A stretch of 64,000 nt of DNA from assembly GCA_013141385.1 (NCBI GenBank), contig JABFRB010000010.1, positions 1 to 64,000 of the forward strand. Direction: 5' to 3'. A model generated the notes under the pieces. That model ran no database searches and had not been told where the DNA came from. It worked only from the letters and a program-made list of their open reading frames with translations. A program made the translations under genes and the position numbers. This DNA is from Bacteroidales bacterium. GTDB lineage: Bacteria; Bacteroidota; Bacteroidia; Bacteroidales; Tenuifilaceae. Shown here one piece after another: positions 8,130 through 17,700 of this stretch (the stretch's first letter is position 1; each line of letters begins with the position of its first letter).

Positions 8130-9749
8130 TTAAAAATGATAATCTACTCCAATTGAGAAGTCTATGTTTGTTCTGTTATAGGTTTCTTGTGCTGATGGAA
8201 CACCATATTTTGTATAGTCAATGCTTTTTGCATCAGACTTATACATTGTATAAAGCATACCGAGATTCAATACCATTTTCTCTGAAACCTTAATAGCTCC
8301 ACCAAAGCCTACAGTATTTGAGGTTAAACTATAACTTAAATCGGTTTGATATCTTTGACCTACACCAGTTTTGGCATAAAGATATCCTGCGGAGATAAGA
8401 ATTTTGTCGGTGATATCGTACTCACCACCTAAAGCAACTTCGTATAGGTTTCCATCAATTACCTTCTTAACACCTGGAGCTGATTCAATAATAGCATCTT
8501 TGTCGAAGTAGTAATGCATACCAGCACTCACTCTCATCTGAGGAAGAACTTTATAACCGATACCAACAGATAGAATTGCAGGTATATCACTTCTAATCTT
8601 ATTACCATCGGTAAATAGACCTGTTCCATCTACCTTGGTTTTGTTTGTAAGTGTAAGCTTAGTTCTAAACTCATACTTAATACCAATATTTAATTTTTCG
8701 CCAAAGGTGAGGTTTGCACCAAAAATTGGAGTATAGCCAGTACCTGTTTGGTCTGCGTCCACATCCTTATCAGCAGTTGCGGCTGCATTTGCTGTCATTG
8801 TTGAAGCCTTTCCTGCATAGGTTGTTGAAGCACCTGATAGGAAGGCTTGAGTTTGTGCAATTGTCATACCTGTTGGGTTACCGCCTAAAGATGTAATAGT
8901 CCCTTGTAATGTTGCTACTTGAGTTGGTGTTAATCCTGCAGCTGTACCATTTGAAAGCAGGACGGATCCACCACCACCAGTAATAACTGGTTGCAATGAG
9001 GTTGCTGAGCCTGAGAGTTGATTAGAAACCCCTGTAAGGTAAGTAGCTCCATCAGTAAAGAATTGGGTTGCTGAAACCATTCCGCCAGTATATGAAGCAC
9101 CAAATGCAGGATAGTTTGGATTAATCATTATGCTTTTTAGATACCCTTTATAGGTGTTCTTAGCAAAAATCATTCGTGCTCCTGCTGATAGGGAAATCAT
9201 ATCGTTTATAGCATAACTGGCATTGAGCTGAGCTCCCCAAAATACGCTTGTCCCTTTAAAATTAATATTCGCTGAATAGTTAGTGGTTGGAATTGTGGGA
9301 ACATTTGCAGCAAGCATTGCTGGAATGGCTGATACTGGTATTTCAAAACTTGGAAGACCCGTATCATATTTTGCAGATCCTCCTCCTGAATTTGGTTGAA
9401 AACCAAAACCTAAAGCAAGTTTATTTTTCTTATACACAGCATAAAGATCTGGGAATAATGGTGCTGTAACATCACCAACATATTTAGCCTTATGAAGTGA
9501 AGGAAATTTGTTTTCAATTGTTTTTTTCTGAAAAACTGATTGATTGCTAAGTGATAGATGAAATCCATCCGCAAGTTTTGTTAATCCAGCCGGATTATAG
9601 TAAACCGCATCCAAACTTGTAGATGCATCGCGAGCAAGCATACGAACGTATGAAGCGCTTTGGCCCGCATTGGTGACAATACCACCAGCAAATACTGCAA
9701 TTGGTGACATCAATCCTGTAAATAGTAAAGCAAATAGTACTCTTTTCAT
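8130..9749 (-). CDS. Outer membrane transporter, OmpP1/FadL/TodX family
   Basis: FadL-type proteins are monomeric 14-strand beta-barrels that let hydrophobic substrates cross the outer membrane. The start was placed at MKRVLFALLFTGLMSP, a clean signal peptide ending AVFA-GG; an in-frame ATG at 9782 would add 11 residues. After the signal comes the family N-terminus: GGIVTNAGQSASYVRMLARDAS then DAVYYNPAGLT, the hatch region. The protein ends in Phe (IDFSIGVDYHF), the usual C-terminus of barrels inserted by BamA. A long Ala/Gly/Thr-rich stretch near residues 225-330 is probably an extracellular loop. The substrate cannot be told. Confidence 0.9.
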   Translation of the reverse strand: MKRVLFALLFTGLMSPIAVFAGGIVTNAGQSASYVRMLARDASTSLDAVYYNPAGLTKLADGFHLSLSNQSVFQKKTIENKFPSLHKAKYVGDVTAPLFPDLYAVYKKNKLALGFGFQPNSGGGSAKYDTGLPSFEIPVSAIPAMLAANVPTIPTTNYSANINFKGTSVFWGAQLNASYAINDMISLSAGARMIFAKNTYKGYLKSIMINPNYPAFGASYTGGMVSATQFFTDGATYLTGVSNQLSGSATSLQPVITGGGGSVLLSNGTAAGLTPTQVATLQGTITSLGGNPTGMTIAQTQAFLSGASTTYAGKASTMTANAAATADKDVDADQTGTGYTPIFGANLTFGEKLNIGIKYEFRTKLTLTNKTKVDGTGLFTDGNKIRSDIPAILSVGIGYKVLPQMRVSAGMHYYFDKDAIIESAPGVKKVIDGNLYEVALGGEYDITDKILISAGYLYAKTGVGQRYQTDLSYSLTSNTVGFGGAIKVSEKMVLNLGMLYTMYKSDAKSIDYTKYGVPSAQETYNRTNIDFSIGVDYHF

Positions 9750-10404
9750 AAACATTAATTTAAGGTTATTACTTTTTTTCATTTAGGTTAAATTGAACGT
9801 GTGTTCTATACGACTGTTCGAAGTAAAAAGATACTTCACCCGTACTTTATTTAGGCAAAAAGATATGAATCAAATAATCAGAAATTGTGAAAGGAATCCT
9901 GTTTTTAGTCCAATGTTACAGGAATCATGGTGGAAAAAGAAATGGTAGAGGTGGCTAAACTTAAAGATTTGTGATTTTAACGAATAGGTATCGATTGCAG
10001 TATCTTTTAGCTCTGTACTAGAATAAAAAATCATACTAAACGACTTTTTTATAAATCGTTTTAAAAAGACATAATATCCTACAATTGCTAGAAACAACCT
10101 TGCCCTGCGCATCGAATCAGGATGTAAATTTAAATGCTAATATATATATTTCTTAATAACAATAAAATTTTTAAAAAACTAAGTGATTAATAATAAAAGC
10201 CTTTTATCGCCCAATTACATATTTATCAGCCAGTTTACATGTTAAATAACATAAATAAATTTTTATTTGATAAAAAAATATGTGCCCGCTGTTTTTTACT
10301 AACTTATCCGACAAATTAAACCGATTATACATTTAAGGAGTCAAATGAATTTCGAATGTGTTTTGAAAACAACGGAGATACTAATTTGTTAATTATTTAA
10401 AAAT
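9750..10404. other. 655-bp intergenic region, no gene supported
   Basis: AT-rich spacer between the divergent OmpP1 and C1 peptidase genes. An 80-codon frame on the minus strand (9870-10112) has no signal peptide, no recognisable motif and poor codon structure. I see no RNA gene and no strong promoter match. Confidence 0.5.
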
Positions 10405-11634
10405 ATGAAATCACTAAACGGATTGTTGAAATTAAGCCTTATTGGGTTGATTTTGTTGATGTTTACTGGCAGTATTTACTCTCAGGACAGCGGGAATGGG
10501 TACACCTTTACAATGCTTAAACAGGTTAAAACCACTCCAGTAAAAAATCAACAAAGCACAGGCACATGCTGGAGCTTTGCAACAATCTCTTTCATTGAGA
10601 CAGAATTAATCCGTTTAGGTCAACCTGAATTTGATCTATCGGAAATGTATTTTGCAAGGTGTGCATACTCCGACAAAGCCAATCTTTATGTCCGGTATCA
10701 GGGTACAAATAATTTTGGTCAAGGTGGTCAGGCTCATGATGTTTTGAATATGATGAGAAGTTATGGTATGGCTACTGAAGAATCGTATCAAGGCAAGAAT
10801 TATGGTAGCAATGACCATGTTCATGGTGAACTAGAGTCTGTTCTGAATGTTTTCCTTGACGCTATTGTTAAAAATCCTAATAAGAAATTAACAACTGCTT
10901 GGGCTCCTGCTTATGAATCAATTCTTGATGCATATCTAGGCAAAGCACCAACAGAATTAACCATCAATGGGAAAAAATTTACTCCAAAATCATTTCTAGA
11001 ATCAACTGGATTGAAACTGGATGATTACGTTGAGATTACCTCTTTCAACCATCACCCCTTCTATCAAAGTTTTATACTTGAGATTCCCGACAACTGGCAC
11101 CGAGATACATACTATAATGTTCCACTTAATGATCTTTCCACAATAATTGATAATGCAATAATGAACGGATACTCAGTTTGCTGGGATGGTGATGTTAGCG
11201 AAAAAGGTTTTGCATATAAAAAAGGGGTGGCTATTCTTCCTGCTGCAAAAGTGGAAGATCTTAAAAACACTGATATGAGTCGATGGACTGAAGTTTCAGA
11301 AAAAGATAGAGTAGCACAGATGTTTACTTTTAGCGGACCCGTACCCGAGATAAATGTTACCCAAGAAACCCGTCAGCTAAACTTTGATAATCAAACAACA
11401 ACCGACGATCATCTAATGCACCTTGTAGGTATTGCAAACGATCAGAATGGAACAAAGTACTACTATACCAAAAATAGCTGGGGAACAGAAAATCATATTT
11501 ATAACGGGTTTTTTTACATGTCCGAATCTTTTGTGAAGATGAAAACCATTGCAATTCTTGTGCATAAAGATGCTATTCCTACTGAAATAGCCACTAAAAT
11601 GGGGATTGTTAAATTTAGAAATATTACTAAATAG
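10405..11634 (+). CDS. Exported C1-family cysteine peptidase, bleomycin hydrolase/PepC-like
   Basis: The product has 409 residues and a signal peptide (residues 1-26, ending IYS-QD), so it works outside the cytoplasm, unlike classic PepC. The papain-type catalytic set is visible: Cys55 in STGTCWSFATIS, His near 338 in DDHLMHLVGIA, and Asn near 357 in KNSWG. The wide spacing between Cys and His, and FARCAYSDKANLYVRYQG after the active site, fit the bleomycin hydrolase/aminopeptidase C branch. It probably degrades peptides taken up or released in the periplasm. A hairpin terminator follows. Confidence 0.88.
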   Translation: MKSLNGLLKLSLIGLILLMFTGSIYSQDSGNGYTFTMLKQVKTTPVKNQQSTGTCWSFATISFIETELIRLGQPEFDLSEMYFARCAYSDKANLYVRYQGTNNFGQGGQAHDVLNMMRSYGMATEESYQGKNYGSNDHVHGELESVLNVFLDAIVKNPNKKLTTAWAPAYESILDAYLGKAPTELTINGKKFTPKSFLESTGLKLDDYVEITSFNHHPFYQSFILEIPDNWHRDTYYNVPLNDLSTIIDNAIMNGYSVCWDGDVSEKGFAYKKGVAILPAAKVEDLKNTDMSRWTEVSEKDRVAQMFTFSGPVPEINVTQETRQLNFDNQTTTDDHLMHLVGIANDQNGTKYYYTKNSWGTENHIYNGFFYMSESFVKMKTIAILVHKDAIPTEIATKMGIVKFRNITK

Positions 11635-11657
11635 TCGGCTTGTATTAAACGTCGTAG

Positions 11658-11692
11658 AAACCTGATAGAAAACAAAACTATCAGGTTTTTTT
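11658..11692. terminator. Bidirectional terminator
   Basis: A perfect 11-bp stem AAACCTGATAG / CTATCAGGTTT with a 9-nt A-rich loop and a T7 tract lies between the convergent C1 peptidase and acyl-protein synthetase genes. Confidence 0.85.
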
Positions 11693-11696
11693 CGTT

Positions 11697-12680
11697 TCAA
11701 TAAACCAAAAGATTACAACCTCTTAGCTGCGCTTCATTCATTCTACCTAAAATTTCAAATGAGCCATCATCATGGGTTTTACCTAAATCTTCCGTTTGAA
11801 TAAATGAGCAGGAATAAATATTTGCAAGATCAATTATATTGACAGCACCCGCTTTTTGATGCGATAATGTTGAAAAGGGATCATATGGATCGCGGATTAC
11901 TACCTTCATCCAATTTGGGCATTTAAAAATACCCTTGCCATCAGAATAGGCCTGCGATAATAGTTCTGTCATACCATATTCGGAATGAATCCCCTTTAAA
12001 CCAAAAGCGTTACATAGCTGATGGTGTAACTCTTCCCTTATCATCTCTTTTCTTCTACCCTTCATGCCCCCAGTTTCCATTACAAGAGAGTTTTTCAACT
12101 TAAAGGTATGCTTTTCTGTAAAGTCAACAAGGGCAAATGAAACACCTATCAATAAGCACTTCTGCCCATTAGAATCTAAGCGATTAAGGATTTCAGCAAG
12201 ATTATCAAACTCATTTAAAAAAAAACCGCTCTCAGGGTGTTTAGATTGTTTGATTAACCGATCAACCATAAAAACCAATGATGATCCTTGGCGTTCAATA
12301 TATGATGGAAGCAATGCTAGTATACAATAATCAGCGGGATTGCCATAGAAATGGCTAAACGCTAAGGTAAAACTCTTTATATATAACTCAATATCAGCAA
12401 CAAAATGCCTGCTTGTTTGACTTCCAGTTGTTCCGCTACTTTCAAATACTGCGCTTGCTTCAACACCTATTGGTTTTATCTCTCTTGATTTAAAAAACTG
12501 AATAGGAAGAAATGGAATCTTTTCAGAATGGTTTATTTCTTCTGGATTTATCCGAAGTCGTTCGATATACTCCTTATAAATAGGAATATTTTGAGCCTGG
12601 TATCGAAAAACCTCAAGGGCTATCCTTTCAAACTCCTCTTTGCTGCTAATCTGAAATATCTCTTCTTTTAAATTAACCAT
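11697..12680 (-). CDS. LuxE-like acyl-protein synthetase (acyl-activating enzyme)
   Basis: The product has 327 residues. LuxE-type enzymes activate carboxylic acids with ATP to acyl-adenylates and transfer the acyl group to a protein thiol. Visible features are the phosphate-binding loop FESSGTTGSQTSRH near residue 80, METGGMKGRRKEM near 200, HSEYGMTELLSQ near 233, and TEDLGKTHDDGSFEILGR near 300, matching adenylate-forming enzyme motifs. The start is the ATG at 12680 because a -7 box lies just 5 bp upstream; the ATG at 12698 would sit upstream of that promoter. No lux reductase or polyketide partner is nearby, so the substrate is unknown. Confidence 0.8.
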   Translation of the reverse strand: MVNLKEEIFQISSKEEFERIALEVFRYQAQNIPIYKEYIERLRINPEEINHSEKIPFLPIQFFKSREIKPIGVEASAVFESSGTTGSQTSRHFVADIELYIKSFTLAFSHFYGNPADYCILALLPSYIERQGSSLVFMVDRLIKQSKHPESGFFLNEFDNLAEILNRLDSNGQKCLLIGVSFALVDFTEKHTFKLKNSLVMETGGMKGRRKEMIREELHHQLCNAFGLKGIHSEYGMTELLSQAYSDGKGIFKCPNWMKVVIRDPYDPFSTLSHQKAGAVNIIDLANIYSCSFIQTEDLGKTHDDGSFEILGRMNEAQLRGCNLLVY

Positions 12681-12684
12681 CCTG

Positions 12685-12692
12685 CAAAGATA
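12685..12692 (-). promoter_or_regulatory. -7 element at the LuxE-like gene, suggesting a leaderless mRNA
   Basis: TATCTTTG fits TAnnTTTG exactly and ends 4 nt before the ATG. With initiation 5-8 nt downstream of the box, the transcript would begin at or next to the start codon. Confidence 0.45.
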
Positions 12693-12699
12693 TATCAAG

Positions 12700-13097
12700 A
12701 GTTTAATTAATTGCTAACGAACAAAACAAGAATCTTAAGCACTTGTAATCTGCTATTTATAAATATTCTTTTATCATGTTTGAGTTTCAGAGTATCACCC
12801 GAAAGGGTTATATCTTTTTATTTTTATTTGACTTAATTTTATTCAAAATATAGATAGAAATTATTTTCCGCCAATAATTTAATGGTGATGGAGTTTTTAT
12901 AGATTCTGGAATATTTGTAAGAAAAATCTTGTTTTTACTCAACTTAATAAATAGTTGCAACAATTGTAACTATAGAAATTATCGAATCTCTCAGCCTTTA
13001 TATCAAATTTCTTCGCAAGAACCAAAATGTAAAATAAAATTCTTTATGCCCCAGACGGTAACTAATTGAAGTATTAACCTATTAACCTCTTAAAGTT
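12700..13097. other. 398-bp intergenic region
   Basis: AT-rich spacer between the divergent LuxE-like and LamG lipoprotein genes. I see no ORF, RNA gene or clear terminator; the last ~30 bp carry the repeated phrase TATTAACCTATTAACCTCTT before the lipoprotein start. Confidence 0.5.
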
Positions 13098-14558
13098 ATG
13101 AAAAAATCTACAACCTTTTTTATGTTATTCTCTGTAATCCTTACTGGCAGCCTGTTAGTAACCTGTCAAAAAGATGGCAATGAACCCATTACAACCGAAA
13201 GTGAGGTGGCATTTGCCATCAACATTTCGTATTCCCAAAACGCATCAACCATGAAACGTGCTATGGCTTACGATCTATTGGATGCAGATAGAATTATCCT
13301 TACCATTCAGAACAGCGATGGAAGTGCCACTAAATACACCTCGTCTGAAGTAAAAATTCAGCAGATGAATGGAAGTTACTACACTCAAAAAATGGTGCTA
13401 AAAACTGGAAATTATAAACTAACCGAGTTTCTAATACTCAATTCGAATGACAGTACGATCTTTGCAGCACCTTTAGTTGGTTCTCAGGAAGCACAAAATG
13501 TCAGCAGTCCATTACCAATCGCATTCACTGTTACAAAAAACGCTACAACTCCTGTAAATGTTGAAGTGTTAAGCACAGAAAATAAGAAACCAGAAGATTT
13601 TGGGCTTAACAGCTTCCCTATCATTGAAGTAAAAACCTTTGGTTTTATGATTGGGGTTACAGACAAAGAAAGTGACAAGCTGCTTTCAGCCAAACTAACT
13701 GTAAGTCATGCTTCCTATTCTTACGTTCAAAATCTTGATAGCATTCTAAATAATGTTGTTACTGTAAAAGATAGCTTAAGCAATTATACCTTGACAGTGG
13801 AAAAGACCGAGTACATAACATATACACATATCTATCCAATAGATTCTTTGAAGATGTTTAAGAATGAAACTTGGAATTTGCCGTTGTTAATTGAACTTGA
13901 AAAAAATGCAATTCCTACCAATGGCCTAATTGCTTATTATCCTTTTAATGGTAATGCAAATGATGAGAGTGGAAATGGAAATAATGGGATTAATAATGGA
14001 GCCACACTAGCAGAGGATAGATTTGGAAATTCTAATAGTGCCTATAGTTTTGATGGGGTGGATGACCATATCGTTGGCTCTGCAACTAATTTGCCAACAG
14101 ACGAAAGAACAGTATCCCTTTGGTTTAATGCAAATAATTTAGATAGTTACCCCGTTCTATTTGGATATGGTGGAAATAATTGCGGGACTAGCTGGTTAAT
14201 GTTTATACTTAATCCTGAGGTACCAGGAAACTATCAGTTTCAAAGTCATTGCCATGTTAATTTATTGAATGGACTATATGATAACGAACCTATCAATAGA
14301 TGGATTCATTATACTGTTTCTACTAATTCATCAGGTACTAGAATGTATATCAATGGGAAGGAAATTAGCAGTAATAGTACTTTTGTTAACAACACTTTTG
14401 TTGCAAATAAAGAGTATTATATTGGAACATGTGTAAATCCATCAGGTATAGGAGGAATGCATTGTTACTACTTAAATGGGAAAGTCGATGACATCCGCAT
14501 TTACAATCGTGCCCTAAGTGAACAAGAAATTCAAGCCTTATATAATGAGGGGAAATAA
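13098..14558 (+). CDS. Lipoprotein with C-terminal LamG (concanavalin A-like) domain
   Basis: The product has 486 residues. A lipobox (LLVTC, Cys23) after a hydrophobic segment marks it as a lipoprotein. Residues ~35-160 are a beta-rich domain similar in style to Bacteroidota surface-lipoprotein modules. Residues ~275-486 are a LamG/concanavalin-like domain starting GLIAYYPFNGNANDESGNG and ending DDIRIYNRALSEQEIQALY. That module is closely related to two modules in the following gene. Such domains usually bind glycans or other ligands. It lies 170 bp upstream of the large surface protein and probably works with it; this is inference from adjacency and shared modules. Confidence 0.8.
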   Translation: MKKSTTFFMLFSVILTGSLLVTCQKDGNEPITTESEVAFAINISYSQNASTMKRAMAYDLLDADRIILTIQNSDGSATKYTSSEVKIQQMNGSYYTQKMVLKTGNYKLTEFLILNSNDSTIFAAPLVGSQEAQNVSSPLPIAFTVTKNATTPVNVEVLSTENKKPEDFGLNSFPIIEVKTFGFMIGVTDKESDKLLSAKLTVSHASYSYVQNLDSILNNVVTVKDSLSNYTLTVEKTEYITYTHIYPIDSLKMFKNETWNLPLLIELEKNAIPTNGLIAYYPFNGNANDESGNGNNGINNGATLAEDRFGNSNSAYSFDGVDDHIVGSATNLPTDERTVSLWFNANNLDSYPVLFGYGGNNCGTSWLMFILNPEVPGNYQFQSHCHVNLLNGLYDNEPINRWIHYTVSTNSSGTRMYINGKEISSNSTFVNNTFVANKEYYIGTCVNPSGIGGMHCYYLNGKVDDIRIYNRALSEQEIQALYNEGK

Positions 14559-14728
14559 AAAAACATGTTTGTAAACAAAAAATAATAGCAAACATAGATG
14601 ATGTATTTTGTTTAGGGTGTTTATTTCTAACCTTTTATGGAATTCCATTTTGTTCTTTCTACAAAATTTCAGCGATTTCAGAAATAATCATAACATGAAC
14701 CAGTATTAACAATTTAAACTTAACGGTT

Positions 14729-17700
14729 ATGAAAAAGCTAACAATCTTAATATTAGGCCTTTTGCTTATAGGTTTTTTAGCAAAACCACAAGTAAACCTG
14801 CAAGATGGTTTAGTTGCTTATTATCCTTTTAACGGGAACGCAAATGATGAAAGCGGGAATGGGAATAATGGAACGGTAAATGAAGCGACCCTAAATACTG
14901 ATAGGTTTGGGAATGTAAATAGTGCTTATAGTTTTGATGGTAATTCCCATATACAAGGTTTAAATGGTGGAATAAATTTTCCACATGGTAATTCACCTTT
15001 TACTATTATTGCCTGGGTAAAATCTAGTGGAACAGGTTATGCTAATCAGGGAATCTTTCATTTTGGTACAAATTCTTGTTGCTGTCAAAACTACAATCTA
15101 TTTTACGGTCTAAATGGAACCAAAATAAATGCTGCATTAGGAATTGGACAGACTGCCTCTGATTTAGTCAAGGATGCTGAAGGGGTGAGTTTTGATAATT
15201 GGCATTTTTTTACAGGTGTTTTCGATGGTAGCAAAATGAAAGTATATGTAGACGGCATATTTAAAAATGAATTATTAATATCCTGCACCTCTAATATAGG
15301 AGATGTTGATCTATGGGAAATAGGTGCTTTAATGGGTAGAAGTGATTATAACTATACGGGCAAATTAGATGATATTCGTCTCTATAATATTGGTTTAACA
15401 AATTCTGAAATCTCTCATCTCTATGCCAACTATCAACCTCCTCTCATTGTAATTGGAACACCAAGCCAACTTGGACAAAATAGGATTTCTTGGTCGGCAG
15501 AAAACATCAGCAGTAAAACAAAGTATCGTATTTATAGGGATAATGTCCTATATGACAGCATTATGGTTAGTTCACCATATGTGGATGATACTCTTTACAT
15601 TGATAACAATGTAACTATTGGAGCATCCTACCAGTACTTTGTTACTTCCTTTGATAACTTCGGCTATGAGAGTATCCACTCCGATACGGTTGAGGTGGCA
15701 AGCCTTTCATATTTTACTGAAATTGATGCTGGATTAAAATCATTTTCTCTTGGTCAGTTGGAATGGGGGGATTATAACAATGATGGGCTTTTAGATATTA
15801 TTATTACAGGGATTAATGAAGGGAATTCTGCATCAATAGTATATGAAAATGAGGGGAATAATACATTTTCTGAGCAGCAGGGAATTGCAATAGTCCCGAT
15901 TTATGGTAGTTCTGTTGACTGGGGTGATTACAATAATGATGGATTTCTGGATATCGCAGTATCTGGTTGGACAGCATCGGGAGACATTTCAAAAATCTAC
16001 AAAAATAATGGCGACCAAACATTTACTGAGCAAATGTCAATTTCTCTCCCTGGGGTTCACGGCAGATCGTTTGAATGGGGCGATTGCGATAATGACGGAG
16101 ATTTGGATTTATTTCTCACAGGTATGATAAATAATACTTGGACCTATTTATCAAAAATTTATATCAATAATGGTAATAATTCCTTTACCGAATTAGTGGG
16201 TACTCCATTTGCTGGCGTTTCACAGGGATTTTCAAAATGGGGAGATATGGATAACGATGGAGATTTAGATATTATTTCTACTGGATATAATGGTGGAATT
16301 ATTTCAAAATTTTATAGGAATGATGGTGGTAATACTTTCACCGAACTAACAGGGGTAAATCTTACTCCCGTTCAAGCAAGTTCTATAGATTTGGGAGATT
16401 TGGATAATGACGGGGATTTAGATATTATAATTGCTGGATGTACCAATAATGATTGTACCAGTCGGGTAACTAAAATCTATTCAAACATGGGTAATAATAA
16501 CTTTATAGATTTGGGTGTTTCAATTCCTGCTGTTGGTAGCAATTGTATAGTAAAATGCGGTGATTATAATAATGATGGATTATTAGATATATTTCTTTCT
16601 GGCGACTTGAGTGCTGGAGGTACAAATATCTCAAGGATTTATAAAAACAATGGCGATAATACCTTTTCTGAACAATCAGATGTTTTTTTACCTGGGGTAA
16701 TCTTCGGTTCTATGCAATGGGGGGATTATGATTTAGATGGCGATCTAGACATTCTTTATTGTGGAGCAATATCAGGAACACAATACACTACATCCCTCTT
16801 CAGCAATAATGCTACCACTCCCAATTCTGCTCCTGCCACACCCACAAACCTAACTTCTACTCCCTATGGCTCTGAAGTTACTTTAAATTGGAATGCCGCT
16901 ACGGATAATGAAACTCCTTCAATTGCTTTAACCTACAATGTAAGAGTGGGTAAAACTCCCGGAGGTTTCGATATTGTAAGTCCACACTCCCTAAGCGATG
17001 GTATCCTTAAAAAACCGACCATGGGTAATGCACAGTTGGGAACTTCATTTCTATTAAAAAATTTACCTGCTGGCACCTACTATTGGAGCGTACAATCTGT
17101 AGATAATGGATATAAGGGAGGGGCATGGGCTACTGAGATGAGTTTTACAATTGATGGATTGGTTGCCTACTACCCCTTCAACGGTAATGCCAATGATGAA
17201 AGCGGAAATGGAAATAATGGAACCGTAAATGGTGCAACATTAAGCACAGATAGATTTGGGAACGCAAATAAGTCATATAGTTTTGATGGAGTTAATAATT
17301 ACATTTCCATTCCATATTTTTCGAACCTCAATATTACCAACGATTTAACGGTCGAAACATGGATAAATCCATTCAGAGTTGACATTAACGACCAATTTAT
17401 TGTATCCAGATGTAACCCTAGTATAGGAAATGGGTGGTCTTTAGAACTAAAGAATAGTTCATTGAAATTGCAAGCTAGAATAGGCGGGGTATGGGATTTG
17501 CCTATACAAACGCCTCAAGGTGCAATCATGGCAAGTATATGGCAACATATAGCAATGACGTATAATGGGTCAAAAGTAAAAATCTACATTAATGGTGCAT
17601 TGAATACTACATATGATGTTTCGGGAACGATCTCTAGTGACAATAGTGATCTTTTTTTCGGCAGAGCCCAAAACGCGGGTTGGTATTATAATGGCGATAT

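Noticed and set aside
9870-10112. 80-codon minus-strand ORF
   Set aside because: No motif, no signal peptide, no promoter or neighbour context; likely chance.
11357-11700. Overlapping minus-strand ORFs within the C1 peptidase gene
   Set aside because: They mirror a clear plus-strand gene with an intact catalytic set.
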